From: an uncultured Desulfovibrio sp.
Lineage (GTDB): Bacteria; Desulfobacterota; Desulfovibrionia; Desulfovibrionales; Desulfovibrionaceae
NCBI GenBank assembly: GCA_910587035.1
Contig: CAJUMQ010000010.1
Span: 17,734 to 81,733 of the forward strand
Length of the DNA: 64,000 nucleotides
Reading direction: 5' to 3'
The notes beneath the pieces are model-generated. The model had not been told where the DNA came from. It did no database searches and saw nothing but the letters and a program-made list of their open reading frames with translations. Shown here piece after piece: positions 27,001 through 35,183 of this stretch. Both the position numbers and the translations under genes were made by a program. Positions within the stretch are counted from its first letter, which is position 1. Each line of letters starts with the position of its first letter.

Positions 27001-27218
27001 TCTTCGGCGTTGTGCCCCTGGCCATCAGCACAGGCGCAGGCGCCAACAGCCGCCATGCCATTGGCACCGCTGTCATAGGCGGCATGCTGGCTTCCACATT
27101 CCTGGCCACATTGTTCGTGCCCTACTTCTTTAAGGTTATTACGCAGCTCTCATTGAAACTGAGGGGCAAGACAGACCCCAATGCCGGCAAGAGCGGCGAG
27201 GAGGTTGAGGAGTTATGA
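24024..27218 (+). CDS. RND efflux pump, AcrB/MexB (HAE1) type
   Basis: A 1064-residue inner-membrane proton/drug antiporter. The start MAISAKPNLFLRRPILSAVIS leads into TM1, then LPIAQYPELVPPTVNVSTVYPG and the large periplasmic porter domain. The proton-relay aspartates are in GLVVDDAIVVLENVERIM (TM4) and the relay Lys in GLSAKNSILIVEF (TM10). Family HAE1, normally exporting hydrophobic and amphiphilic toxins. It follows the adaptor by 10 bases and its stop overlaps the start of the outer-membrane gene (ATGA). No TetR-type regulator is adjacent. Substrates cannot be read from sequence. Confidence 0.95.
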   Translation: MAISAKPNLFLRRPILSAVISIVITLVGFLAITALPIAQYPELVPPTVNVSTVYPGASAETISATVLAPLEVNINGVENMLYMTSTAASGSGSGQISVYFSLGTDPDMAMVNVNNKVNLAQTQLPEDVRRQGVTVTKRSPAMLQVFACYSPDSRYDETELANWMKINLVDELKRVSGVGDCSIFGSRDYSMRIWLQPDKLGKYGISISEIAQAIQEQNSQFAPGRLGSMPVLPDTQLNWQIDTMGRLVTPEQFGEIIIRTGPDSAMLRLKDVARIELGGQDYSVSSKFNGSPAAMGAVYLLPGANAIATGDRVTARIDEIRPNMPDGMELALVVDTNDFVMESIHEVIQTLFEAMVLVIVVVYVFLQNWRATIIPCLAVPVSIVGTFAGLYALGFSINTLTLFALVLAIGLVVDDAIVVLENVERIMSDEHLPPLEATAKGMNEVTPAVIGIVFSLCSVFIPVAFMGGLAGQMYKQFAITISISVVLSGAVALTLTPALCALLLKPHAHNYTPPKVFTWFNYAFGRVTRFYLRLVRWVKNNGVKSMVMMVIMCVGIWWFFRIIPGGLVPNEDQGYILGMAILDDGASLNRTIVVGDVLTDYGLKDPNVKVFSNINGIDITTVSVKSNYTTYFATMIPWSERKGKDSTPDALTGKMGAVTMMQPEAVVLGFTPPPISGMSTTGGFEGYIQMRGNGTLGDLERQANAFVAEAMSTGPDGKRKYPAIGTIQNLFSTGSPQLYANLDRDRCKDMGVNISDVFTAMSGTFGGMYVNDFNYMGRTFQVRLQSEAPFRMLPEDLSNVYVANNKGEMIPLTAIMTLERRTAPQVVERYNVFPAAHVMGNPAAGYSSGQALAAMEEVAATLPQDYSLGWVGSALQEKLASADTAMIFVLALVMVFLVLAAQYESWSLPISVLTAVPFGVFGALLATYMRGLENDVYFQVALVTIIGLSAKNSILIVEFAVDAWRNGRSLDVAAMFAARIRFRPIIMTSLAFIFGVVPLAISTGAGANSRHAIGTAVIGGMLASTFLATLFVPYFFKVITQLSLKLRGKTDPNAGKSGEEVEEL

Positions 27219-28735
27219 TTATTTCCCGCATCCTGCCGGTGGGCAAGGGGCTGATTGCGGCCGCGCTTGCGATCATGCTGGCTGCCTGCTCATTTGCGCC
27301 AGCGTATCAGAGGCCAGAACAGGATTTGCCACCCGAGTGGCGCAAGATAGATCTTGGCAACACGCCCCTGAATGTCGATTGGTGGACACGGTTTAATGAT
27401 CCCGTGCTGACAGCAATGATACAGGACGCCCTCGCCTACAACCAGGATCTGGCGGAATCCCTTGCCCGTGTCGACTCGGCAGCTGCCCAGGTGGGTGTGG
27501 CCACGGCAGCCCTTTTTCCGCATGTGAGCGGGTCAGGTGCGGCCACAGCCCAGGGTGCATCGGAGAAGGCCCCCAACCAGGTCCCCTTCTCCCAAAGCGG
27601 CCTGTCCCGTTCCACCACTCAGTATCAGGGGGCTCTTTCGGCATCCTGGGAACTGGATCTGTGGGGAAAATTCCGCAACAGGCGCACCATGCTCAGCGAT
27701 GTGCTGATGAACACCGTCATTGGGCACGAGGGCTTGCGCCTGACCATTGCCGGCGAAACAGCGCAGGCCTATTTTGCCCTCCTGGCACTGGACATGCAGC
27801 TGGAGACAGCGCGACGCACGCTTAAAAGCCGGGAGGAATCCTTTGGCATCTACACCAGCCGCTACGATCAGGGAGATATAACAGAGCTGGACTGGCAGCG
27901 CGCCAGGGCGGAAGTTGAAATTGCCCGCGCGCAGGTGCATACAACCACAGTGGCCGTGGATCAGGCCGAAGCGGCACTGGCGGTGCTTCTTGGCCGCTCC
28001 CCTCGCGACATCATAAACCGGGCCATGCCCAGAGGCCATGACATAGGCAAATTGCCAGCTCCGCCAGTATTGCCGGACGGTCTGCCCAGCGACCTGCTCA
28101 TGCGCAGGCCGGACATAAGGGCGGCCGAATATCTCATCATGGCGTACAATGCCAATATAGGCGTGGCGCGCGCGGAGTTCTTCCCCTCAATATCCCTCAC
28201 AGGAGCTCTTGGCACATTGAGCGCCGCTGTGGGCAACCTCTTCTCGGGTCCGGCAGGAACCTGGAGCTATGGCGCTGCAGGAACCTTGCCAATTCTCGAT
28301 TTTGGCAACAACTGGTACAATCTCAAGGATGCCGAGGCACAGAAAAAGGCCGCCATTGCAGCCTATCGCAAGACAGTGCAAACGGCATTCCAGGATATTC
28401 GAACATCACTCACATCCCAGCGTGAGGCCAATGCCATTGTCCGCAGCATGGAGATTGAAGTTGCCAGTCTGCGTAAGGCCACCGAGCTGGCACGATTGCA
28501 ATACGACAATGGCTATACCGACTACCTGACCGTGCTTGATGCCGAAAGGCAGCTTTTCGCGGCAGAACTGCAGCTGGCCACCGCGTTGCGCGACAGACTC
28601 GATTCTGTTGTCAATGTCTGCATGGCCCTGGGCGGCGGTTGGAAAGACAGCGGCATCACACCCGATTTCCCCATTGTGGATGCGCAAAAACTGCTGGAAT
28701 CGGAACAGGCCGCCCCGGTCGCGGTTCAAAGATAG
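27215..28735 (+). CDS. RND outer-membrane channel lipoprotein, OprM/NodT type
   Basis: A 506-residue TolC-like exit duct. The signal ends in the lipobox LAACS, and the mature start has FAPAYQRPEQDLPPEWR and VDWWTRFNDPVLTAMIQDAL. The repeated helical hairpins are seen in NQDLAESLARVDSAAAQVG and again at LARLQYDNGYTDYLTVLDAERQLF. The family segment LPSDLLMRRPDIRAAEYLI is intact. It overlaps the pump stop by four bases. With the adaptor and pump it makes a complete tripartite export machine. Confidence 0.94.
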   Translation: MIISRILPVGKGLIAAALAIMLAACSFAPAYQRPEQDLPPEWRKIDLGNTPLNVDWWTRFNDPVLTAMIQDALAYNQDLAESLARVDSAAAQVGVATAALFPHVSGSGAATAQGASEKAPNQVPFSQSGLSRSTTQYQGALSASWELDLWGKFRNRRTMLSDVLMNTVIGHEGLRLTIAGETAQAYFALLALDMQLETARRTLKSREESFGIYTSRYDQGDITELDWQRARAEVEIARAQVHTTTVAVDQAEAALAVLLGRSPRDIINRAMPRGHDIGKLPAPPVLPDGLPSDLLMRRPDIRAAEYLIMAYNANIGVARAEFFPSISLTGALGTLSAAVGNLFSGPAGTWSYGAAGTLPILDFGNNWYNLKDAEAQKKAAIAAYRKTVQTAFQDIRTSLTSQREANAIVRSMEIEVASLRKATELARLQYDNGYTDYLTVLDAERQLFAAELQLATALRDRLDSVVNVCMALGGGWKDSGITPDFPIVDAQKLLESEQAAPVAVQR

Positions 28736-28752
28736 CCCCTGGATAAGCGGGG

Positions 28753-29310
28753 ATGCGCAGTCTGAAACCAGGACTACTGCCCATATTATTGATGCTCCTC
28801 CTGGGCTATGGTTTATTCCATAGCCCAGGAGATTGTCTTGCCCAGAATAACGAACAGCCATTGCATGGCCAGCCATGGGCTTTTGGACATTCCAGTGACA
28901 GAAAATCCGCAATCTGGCAAAAAGGTGTGGCTGGCGAAACCATAAAGAAAAATGCCAGGCCGCAAAACCGCAAAAAGCCAACCCCCGATACAACCGCAAG
29001 CATAGACAATGCCCTGCGTGCGGCGGATAAAAACGCCAGGAACAAGGCTCTGGGCCTCAGTGTGGAAAACGAATCCACTTCCTGGAAAGTCGCGCCCCAA
29101 CAAAAGGCAATGCGCCCGGATGAAGATCATGTGCGCGAAAGGCGCCACGTACTGCGGGCCTATGCAGGCGTTAATCCCACAGAAGATTTCAATATCAGCA
29201 TTGGCCCGGAGCTTATCTTAAGGGATGAGGGCACAGGCGAAGATGCTGCAACATCAGAGCAGCCAGATTCAGTCTTTGGCCTTGGCATGAAGTTTCAGTA
29301 TGATTTTTGA
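28753..29310 (+). CDS. Small exported protein, possibly outer-membrane associated
   Basis: A 185-residue protein. MRSLKPGLLPILLMLLLGYGLF is a plausible signal peptide ending near CLAQ. The middle (about 35-115) is low-complexity, Lys/Asn/Ala-rich. The C-terminal 60 residues look beta-stranded: HVLRAYAGVNPTEDFNISIG and the final FGLGMKFQYDF, which ends in Phe as beta-barrel proteins often do. It begins 17 bases after the RND channel gene and is probably part of that operon, ending at a strong terminator. I do not recognise the family. Confidence 0.5.
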   Translation: MRSLKPGLLPILLMLLLGYGLFHSPGDCLAQNNEQPLHGQPWAFGHSSDRKSAIWQKGVAGETIKKNARPQNRKKPTPDTTASIDNALRAADKNARNKALGLSVENESTSWKVAPQQKAMRPDEDHVRERRHVLRAYAGVNPTEDFNISIGPELILRDEGTGEDAATSEQPDSVFGLGMKFQYDF

Positions 29311-29390
29311 TGAAGAGACAAACACCGGCATATGCTCCCCACTGCGCAACACGCAGGCATGATGCGCCATATTTTGTGCCATACAAGATT

Positions 29391-29440
29391 AAACAGATAA
29401 CCCCGTGAAGACTTGCTGGTGTCCACGGGGTTATCTGTTT
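29391..29440. terminator. Bidirectional rho-independent terminator
   Basis: A perfect 17-bp stem (29391-29407 with 29424-29440, core ATAACCCCGTG / CACGGGGTTAT) has A-rich and T-rich flanks. It sits between the convergent RND operon and aspA and can serve both. Confidence 0.85.
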
Positions 29441-29460
29441 TATTAATTTAAATTGAAACT

Positions 29461-30870
29461 CTATTGTGGCTGCAGCATATTGTCAGGCGAAAGAATTTTT
29501 TCTATCTGCGCCTTGTCCAGCAATTTTTGCTCCCGGGCTATTTCAATGACGCTTCTGCCGGTGCTCAGAGCATCCCTGGCAATGGAAGCGGCCTGTTCAT
29601 AGCCAATATAGGGCAATAACGCTGTCACTATGCCAATGCTGTGCTCCACCAGCTGCCGGCAGCGCTCCTCATTGGCTGTAATGCCGGCAACGCATTTATC
29701 CTGAAGGGCACGCAGGCCTTTGCCCAGCCTGTCTATGCCTGTAAACAGGCACAATGCCATGATGGGCTCCATGACATTTAATTCCAGCTGGCCAGCCTCC
29801 GATGCCACTGTGATAGTGACATCCTTGCCCATGATGTCAAAGCAGATCTGATTGACCATCTCGGGCATGACCGGATTCACCTTGCCAGGCATGATGGATG
29901 AACCTGGCTGCAGCTTTGGCAGATTGATTTCATTTATGCCTGTTCTTGGGCCGGAGGACAAAAGGCGCAGGTCATTGCAGATTTTGGAGATCTTGGTGGC
30001 AGTGCGTTTGAGCGCTCCGGAAATCTGCACATAGCAGCCTGTGTCCCAGGTTGCCTCAACGAGGTTTGCCGATGTCATCACTGGAATACCGCTGACTTCC
30101 TTGAGCGCCTCTATTACGGCTTTGGTATAGCCCTTGGGAGAACATATGCCAGTGCCGATGGCTGTGGCGCCCATGTTTATCTCAAGAGCCAGCTCCCTGG
30201 CCTCCTCCAGCCGCACAATTTCTTCACCAAGAGTATTGGCATACGCATTGAATTCCATGCCCAGAGTCATGGGCACAGCGTCCTGAAGCTGGGTTCTGCC
30301 CATTTTAACAACATGGACAAACTCTGATCCCTTTTTGGCAAAACCATCCCTCAAATAGGCAATGTCATTCATCAGGCGCCCCAATTTCACATAAAGGGCA
30401 AGTCTCAGGGCGGATGGATAGGAGTCATTGGTCGATTGCGAACAATTCACATGATTATTGGGATGGCAATACTGGTAATCGCCCTTGGCATGGCCCATTA
30501 TTTCAAGAGCCCGGTTGGCAATGACCTCATTGGCATTCATGTTTGTGGAGGTGCCCGCCCCACCCTGGATCACATCAACGGGAAACTGGTCCCGCAGACC
30601 GCCATCAATTATTTCGTCGCATGCGGCGCAGATGGCTTTTGAAATGTTTTCAGGGATTACCCCTAACCTGGCATTGGCGATGGCTGCCGCCTTCTTGATC
30701 CAGGCAAGGGATTTAATAAATTCCGGAAAAGTGGAGATCGGCTCGCCGGAAACATTAAAATTTTCCAGAGCCCTGCAGGTCTGGATGCCATAATATGTAT
30801 CTGCGGGGATCTCCAGCTCTCCCAAAAAATCATGTTCCAGGCGTGTCTTATGCTTCGTGCTATCCTGCAT
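29461..30870 (-). CDS. aspA: Aspartate ammonia-lyase
   Basis: A 469-residue homotetrameric enzyme that splits L-aspartate into fumarate and ammonia. It starts with TRLEHDFLGELEIPADTYYG and has the family segments STNDSYPSALRL, MGRTQLQDAVPMTLG, TAIGTGICSP and the signature loop GSSIMPGKVNPVMPE with the catalytic Ser. The TYYGIQTCRA and T..CSQSTND forms favour aspartase over fumarase C. ATG 30870 follows AGGTGG. It lies 18 bases after the symporter gene; together they allow uptake and fermentative or anaplerotic use of aspartate, giving fumarate. Confidence 0.93.
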   Translation of the reverse strand: MQDSTKHKTRLEHDFLGELEIPADTYYGIQTCRALENFNVSGEPISTFPEFIKSLAWIKKAAAIANARLGVIPENISKAICAACDEIIDGGLRDQFPVDVIQGGAGTSTNMNANEVIANRALEIMGHAKGDYQYCHPNNHVNCSQSTNDSYPSALRLALYVKLGRLMNDIAYLRDGFAKKGSEFVHVVKMGRTQLQDAVPMTLGMEFNAYANTLGEEIVRLEEARELALEINMGATAIGTGICSPKGYTKAVIEALKEVSGIPVMTSANLVEATWDTGCYVQISGALKRTATKISKICNDLRLLSSGPRTGINEINLPKLQPGSSIMPGKVNPVMPEMVNQICFDIMGKDVTITVASEAGQLELNVMEPIMALCLFTGIDRLGKGLRALQDKCVAGITANEERCRQLVEHSIGIVTALLPYIGYEQAASIARDALSTGRSVIEIAREQKLLDKAQIEKILSPDNMLQPQ

Positions 30871-30888
30871 TGTCTGCCACCTTCGCCC

Positions 30889-32121
30889 CTACTCCTCCAT
30901 GGCAGCGCCACGGTTGGGGTCAATATCATTTTCAAGTTTGGATACAAATATGGCAGCCACAGCGTCGCCCATCACGTTCACTGTGGTTCTGGCCATGTCC
31001 AGCAGTCTGTCCACACCGGCGACAATGGCGACGGCCTCAAGGGGAATGCCAACCTGGGTGAAGATCATGGTAATCATGATCATCCCCGATCCCGGCACCC
31101 CGATGGTGCCCACAGAAGCCAGCAATGCCATAAAGACAACACTCAGCTGTTTGTCAAATGGCATGGGAATGCCAAAAATTTCCGCTGCGAATATTGTCAC
31201 CACCCCCATGTAAATGGCTGTGCCATCCATGTTGATGGTGTTGCCCAAAGGTATGGCGAAGCTGGAAACACTGCGGGATGCACCCATTTTCTCCACGCTG
31301 ACAAGGCTGGAAGACAGGGCTGCAGCGCTGGAACATGTTGAAAAAGCGGTCATCAACGGCTCGGAAAAACCCTTGAGAAATTTCTTTGGCCCAATGCCGC
31401 TGTATTTAAGGCAGGGGAAATAGAGAATGAGCACCAGCAATATGCAGCCGAGATACATGATACCCACCAGCTTTACAAGAGGCAGCAGCACTCCAAGCCC
31501 CTGGGAAGCGACTGTAAAGGCAATGAGCGCGAATACGCCCACGGGCGCATAAAGCATGACTATGGTTGTCATGCGTATCATCACTTCCGCAAAGCCATTG
31601 AAGAATGTTGTCACCGCAATTGCCCGCTCTCCGCAAAGGGATAGCGAAAAACCGGTGAGTACCGCAAAAAAGATGATTTGCAGCATGTTGCCCTTTGCCA
31701 TGGAGTCAAAGGGGTTGATTGGCACAATGTTCATCAGCACCTGCCCAAGGGTTGGCGGAGTGATATCCTTGGAGGCAAGATTCTCGGATGGTATGGTCAG
31801 GCCCATGCCAGGATGGAACAGATCACCCATCAGGAGCCCGAAGGCTGTGCCCAGCATTGTGCAGATGCAGAAGAAAAGGAGAGTTTTTACAGCTACCCTG
31901 CCCAGGCGGCTGATGTCGCTTACGCTGGCCGCTCCAGCCACAAGGGTGGTAAAGACCAGGGGCACAACAACCATGCGCACGAGGTTAATGAACAGCTGTC
32001 CAAAGGGTTTGAACCATTGTGCGTCAAAATTTATATATGGGGCCGCAAGGCCCGCTATTACCCCAAGCACCATGCCTATGCCCATTTGAGCTGGCAGCCC
32101 CAGTTTCCTTTTTGCGGCCAT
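30889..32121 (-). CDS. Dicarboxylate/amino-acid:cation symporter (DAACS family)
   Basis: A 410-residue inner-membrane symporter of the GltP/DctA/GLT family, using H+ or Na+ to import glutamate, aspartate or C4-dicarboxylates. It starts LGLPAQMGIGMVLGVIAGL and has FINLVRMVVVPLVFTTLVAG, the serine-rich hairpin SSAAALSSSLVSVEKMG, and NTINMDGTAIYMGV, then PGSGMIMITMIFTQVGIP. Length is normal. The co-transcribed aspartase just downstream makes L-aspartate the most likely substrate; that is inference from context. Confidence 0.92.
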   Translation of the reverse strand: MAAKRKLGLPAQMGIGMVLGVIAGLAAPYINFDAQWFKPFGQLFINLVRMVVVPLVFTTLVAGAASVSDISRLGRVAVKTLLFFCICTMLGTAFGLLMGDLFHPGMGLTIPSENLASKDITPPTLGQVLMNIVPINPFDSMAKGNMLQIIFFAVLTGFSLSLCGERAIAVTTFFNGFAEVMIRMTTIVMLYAPVGVFALIAFTVASQGLGVLLPLVKLVGIMYLGCILLVLILYFPCLKYSGIGPKKFLKGFSEPLMTAFSTCSSAAALSSSLVSVEKMGASRSVSSFAIPLGNTINMDGTAIYMGVVTIFAAEIFGIPMPFDKQLSVVFMALLASVGTIGVPGSGMIMITMIFTQVGIPLEAVAIVAGVDRLLDMARTTVNVMGDAVAAIFVSKLENDIDPNRGAAMEE

Positions 32122-32165
32122 AAAGCCCCCACGGTTGAAGTGTTTAACAAAAAATCACAAAATAT

Positions 32166-32546
32166 TTATTCAGCCTGTTTTTTATGGATGTTAAAAGGAA
32201 TGACATGGAGATCATCGCCAAGTTCCCGCACCTGGCCCAGCTCCCAAGCTATATCTCCTTCCATGCCGGCCGCCTGGGCGACCCTGGTGGCAACTTCTGC
32301 GATGTTGAGAAGCGGATGCCTGCGAAAGACCTCCGGCAAGCCATAGGTCAGACTGCATTTGAGACATTTACCGGGCCTGCGGACAAGTTCAAAGGCCAGT
32401 TCGATATCGTCAGCATCCGCACTTTTGCATGTCAGGCGGATATCATATGCCCCATCCTCCGCGCCGCCATACAATGCGTCAAAAAATGCGTCTGTCTTTT
32501 CCGGTGGGAAAATCCTGTCAAGAACGTCCTGTGGCGGGCAAGCCAT
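32166..32546 (-). CDS. Small soluble protein of unknown function
   Basis: A 126-residue cytoplasmic protein starting MACPPQDVLDRIFPPEKTD. I chose ATG 32546 because AGGAGG lies six bases upstream; the frame stays open 12 codons further but without a site. It contains GGAEDGAYDIRLTCKSAD, LVRRPGKCLKCSLTYGLP with a CLKC pair, and ends HVIPFNIHKKQAE. The two Cys pairs could bind metal, though there are not four clear ligands. It precedes the symporter by 44 bases. I do not recognise the family. Confidence 0.6.
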   Translation of the reverse strand: MACPPQDVLDRIFPPEKTDAFFDALYGGAEDGAYDIRLTCKSADADDIELAFELVRRPGKCLKCSLTYGLPEVFRRHPLLNIAEVATRVAQAAGMEGDIAWELGQVRELGDDLHVIPFNIHKKQAE

Positions 32547-32695
32547 GCACAACCTCCTTTCCAAATAAGACAATTTAAACAAATTGTGTTTGAAAAATGA
32601 TATTCATGACCAATTAATTTCGCCTTTGGCCATTTTGCCGTGCGACCCAACACACAAATCCGGCACAGCAGCTTGTTCATTTTATTCATAAACCG

Positions 32696-33655
32696 CTATA
32701 AAATACCCATGTCACTCTTGCCAAGTCTTATATCCTGTTTTGGCAGCTTTTCCAAAGAAAATCTGTCCACAAGGCTGTGGGGAGACAATGGCTCTCCAGC
32801 CGGATTTATGCCCATCAGTTTTGCCAGGATGCCGACCAGACTGCGCGAATCAACACCATTGGCGCGGAGCTGGGCCAGGGAGAGTGACCTGTGTCTTTTG
32901 GCAAGGCGCTCTCCATCTTCAGACAGCAATAACGGGATATGCGCATAGTCGGGTATGCGCAATTCCAGAGACTTGAGAACCTGAATTTGTCTGGGAGTTG
33001 AATCCAGCAGATCATTGCCGCGCACAACGAGATTCACACCCATCAAGGCGTCATCAATGGCGGTTGCAAACTGGTAGGCCCATATGCCATCCGCGCGCAA
33101 CAGGGGAAAATCTCCCCCCCAGGCCCTGCATTCAAAAGCCACAGGCCCAAGAATACGGTCATAAAAAGATATGCTGTCCATATTGCAGCGCAATCGCATG
33201 CAGTGCTGCCTGCCGCCTGCAATCAATGCTGCCGCCTGATCAGGAGGCAGATTGGCGCATGTGCCGGGATAGACACCTGCGTTTTCGCCGGCATGGGGAG
33301 CTGAAGCCATGGCCATAAGCTCCTTTCTGCTGCAAAAGCATGGATAAACCAGTTTTTTCTGCCGCAGCTGTTCAAGCATGGCGGCATATAGTTCCATGCG
33401 GCTGCTCTGCATGTAGGTACGGCATTCCGTGTCCGGTCCCTTGTCCCAGTCCAGGCCAAGCCATGCAAGATCTTCCATGATGGCGTTTATATATTCCTTT
33501 CTGGATCTGTGCAGGTCAATGTCTTCAATGCGCAGAATAACCTGCCCAAAGGATGAACGGGCAGCCAGCCAGCAAATCAGGAATGCCCAGGCATTGCCAA
33601 CATGCAGCTGGCCTGTGGGGCTGGGCGCGAGACGGGTGACTAGAGGTGCGGGCAT
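32696..33655 (-). CDS. gluQ: Glutamyl-Q tRNA(Asp) synthetase
   Basis: A 319-residue paralogue of the glutamyl-tRNA synthetase catalytic domain that attaches glutamate to queuosine at the wobble position of tRNA-Asp. Visible: TRLAPSPTGQLHVGNAWAF (HIGH-type motif), LRIEDIDLHRSRKEYINAI, the zinc site CFCSRKE with later YPGTC, GDFPLLRADGIWAYQFAT and the KMSKS-type GERLAKRHRSLSL. It lacks the anticodon-binding domains, as expected for GluQRS. ATG 33655 has no clear ribosome site but gives the correct N-terminus. queD for queuosine synthesis is about 5 kb away. Confidence 0.92.
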   Translation of the reverse strand: MPAPLVTRLAPSPTGQLHVGNAWAFLICWLAARSSFGQVILRIEDIDLHRSRKEYINAIMEDLAWLGLDWDKGPDTECRTYMQSSRMELYAAMLEQLRQKKLVYPCFCSRKELMAMASAPHAGENAGVYPGTCANLPPDQAAALIAGGRQHCMRLRCNMDSISFYDRILGPVAFECRAWGGDFPLLRADGIWAYQFATAIDDALMGVNLVVRGNDLLDSTPRQIQVLKSLELRIPDYAHIPLLLSEDGERLAKRHRSLSLAQLRANGVDSRSLVGILAKLMGINPAGEPLSPHSLVDRFSLEKLPKQDIRLGKSDMGIL

Positions 33656-33663
33656 TGTTTAAC

Positions 33664-33689
33664 GAAAAACGCGGCCCCGTGGGCCGCGT
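33664..33689 (-). terminator. Rho-independent terminator after the NlpC/P60 gene
   Basis: On the minus strand ACGCGGCCC and GGGCCGCGT (33669-33689) form a 9-bp stem with a three-base loop, followed by TTTTTCG. It lies just downstream of the NlpC/P60 gene and 9 bases before the gluQ start. Confidence 0.8.
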
Positions 33690-33704
33690 CAATTTTGCAG
33701 TTTA

Positions 33705-34673
33705 TCAGGAATGCCTGCCAGGCTTGGCCGCCTGCTTCTTTTTATGCTGCAACATGGATACCGACTTCTGCTGGGTCTTCCTGGCTGCAACCGTGTTTTT
33801 TGCGCTCTTTACAGGTTTGTCGGAGGTATGATGGGCAACAGTGCGCACACGGTTTTTGGATGTGCTGATGGCATTCTTTTTATTATGTGTGCCTTTTTTG
33901 GCCGCCACAGTCTTGGCCTGTTTGTCATTCTTTTTTACAACAGATTTGCCGGATTTTGTCTTTTTGGCCGCTTTTGCCGCAGCCTTTTTATTGCCGGCCC
34001 CTGCTTTGGATGCTGTCCTGGCAGATGTCTTGCGGGCAGATTTCACATCATTGGCGGCGACACTGGTTTTGGCGGCTGTCTGCATGCTGCGGGACGCCAG
34101 AAATTCGTCAAGCCTGCTCTCGGCCTGGGCCACAAGCTTGTCGGATGCGGAGATATTCACACGGCGCGCGCCAAGCAAGGTCTTGCTGAAATAGGGATCA
34201 TCCAGAGAATTGATGCGCACTCTGGTGCGCTTGCGTGGGCTGTGGATGAATTTGCCATCGCCCACATAGATGCCGGTATGATAGCCACGCTTGGGATGCC
34301 TGAAGGCGACAATGTCCCCAGCGCGCATGTCTTCAACATTCTTGATTTTCTGGCCCACCGTGGACTGTTCCCTGGCTGTGCGGGGCAGCTCCACGCCAAT
34401 GCTGTTGTATGCCCATTTGACAAGCCCCGAACAGTCAAAACCAGCGCGGGAGGTGCCACCTAGAACATATGGAGTGCCAATAGCGCTATGCGCCTTTTTA
34501 ACCAGAGTCTGGCCTGTGGCGGGATCATTCTCCTTGAGGGCGGTTTCATAGTTATGCCAAAAACGCTCGGAACTTGCCTGCTCAGGAGTGACTGGAGCGT
34601 TTTTCTGGGTGGCGCAACCAAAAACAAGGGCTGACCCCAAAAGCAAAGCGCAAAGATTTAGGCATTTCCCCAT
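33705..34673 (-). CDS. NlpC/P60 peptidoglycan endopeptidase lipoprotein with basic tail
   Basis: A 322-residue lipoprotein: MGKCLNLCALLLGSALVFGC gives the lipobox VFGC. Residues about 50-170 are the NlpC/P60 cysteine-peptidase domain that cuts stem peptides: GTPYVLGGTSRAGFDCSGLV with the catalytic Cys, then YHTGIYVGDGKFIHSP with the catalytic His and third polar residue. From about 180 to the end is a tail of roughly 140 residues made mostly of Lys, Ala, Ser, Thr and Arg, histone-like, which could bind teichoic-acid-free but negatively charged glycan or LPS. AGGAGG precedes ATG 34673. A FlgC-like rod gene lies directly upstream. Confidence 0.85.
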   Translation of the reverse strand: MGKCLNLCALLLGSALVFGCATQKNAPVTPEQASSERFWHNYETALKENDPATGQTLVKKAHSAIGTPYVLGGTSRAGFDCSGLVKWAYNSIGVELPRTAREQSTVGQKIKNVEDMRAGDIVAFRHPKRGYHTGIYVGDGKFIHSPRKRTRVRINSLDDPYFSKTLLGARRVNISASDKLVAQAESRLDEFLASRSMQTAAKTSVAANDVKSARKTSARTASKAGAGNKKAAAKAAKKTKSGKSVVKKNDKQAKTVAAKKGTHNKKNAISTSKNRVRTVAHHTSDKPVKSAKNTVAARKTQQKSVSMLQHKKKQAAKPGRHS

Positions 34674-34736
34674 ATGTAACCTCCTGAGGTAAAATGAACC
34701 GCAAAATTATTCGTTTACCGGGACTGGCGTGAAAAA

Positions 34737-35102
34737 TCAGGTCGTGGCGTCTAGTAGAGTCCCAAGGTTGGCATCAAGAGTTTCAATTACTTTCACATTG
34801 GCCGCAAAAGCGTGCTCATTGCGAATCATAAGAGTAAATTCTTTAGCAAGTTCTGTGCCACTTGGCCGTTTTATATTATTATCGGACAGCTCGCGCATTT
34901 CATTAGCTTCAAGACCAGAGGAATCTTTTCTTATGGCATCCATACGCACCCCCTGGCCGCCGGGGCCGGTGGCATAGTCTGCACGCAGAGGCTGAAATCC
35001 CTCTGTGGATACATTGGCAATATTATGGGCAGAAGTCTGAATGCCGCCAGAAAAGACGTCCAGAGCGCCAGTTGCCAGATTCAGGCCTGAAATGCCATTC
35101 AT
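34737..35102 (-). CDS. Short FlgC-like flagellar rod/hook family protein
   Basis: A 121-residue protein of the flagellar rod/hook family. The N-terminus has the conserved GALDVFSGGIQTSAHNIANV with TEGF, and the C-terminus has ELAKEFTLMIRNEHAFAANV followed by KVIETLDANLGTLLDA; these two helices pair in the axial core of the rod. Only about 50 residues lie between them, so it is about as small as FlgB/FlgC. No flgB, fliE or other basal-body gene is adjacent. ATG 35102 has AGAGGA. It is placed between a D,D-carboxypeptidase and an NlpC/P60 gene, suggesting a link with cell-wall remodelling. Confidence 0.75.
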   Translation of the reverse strand: MNGISGLNLATGALDVFSGGIQTSAHNIANVSTEGFQPLRADYATGPGGQGVRMDAIRKDSSGLEANEMRELSDNNIKRPSGTELAKEFTLMIRNEHAFAANVKVIETLDANLGTLLDATT

Positions 35103-35183
35103 GATGTCCTCTTGATGGGTGCTTATAGCACAGTAAATATGAATTGCAAAGTCATTTTACACATCGAAAATACGGCAGACAGC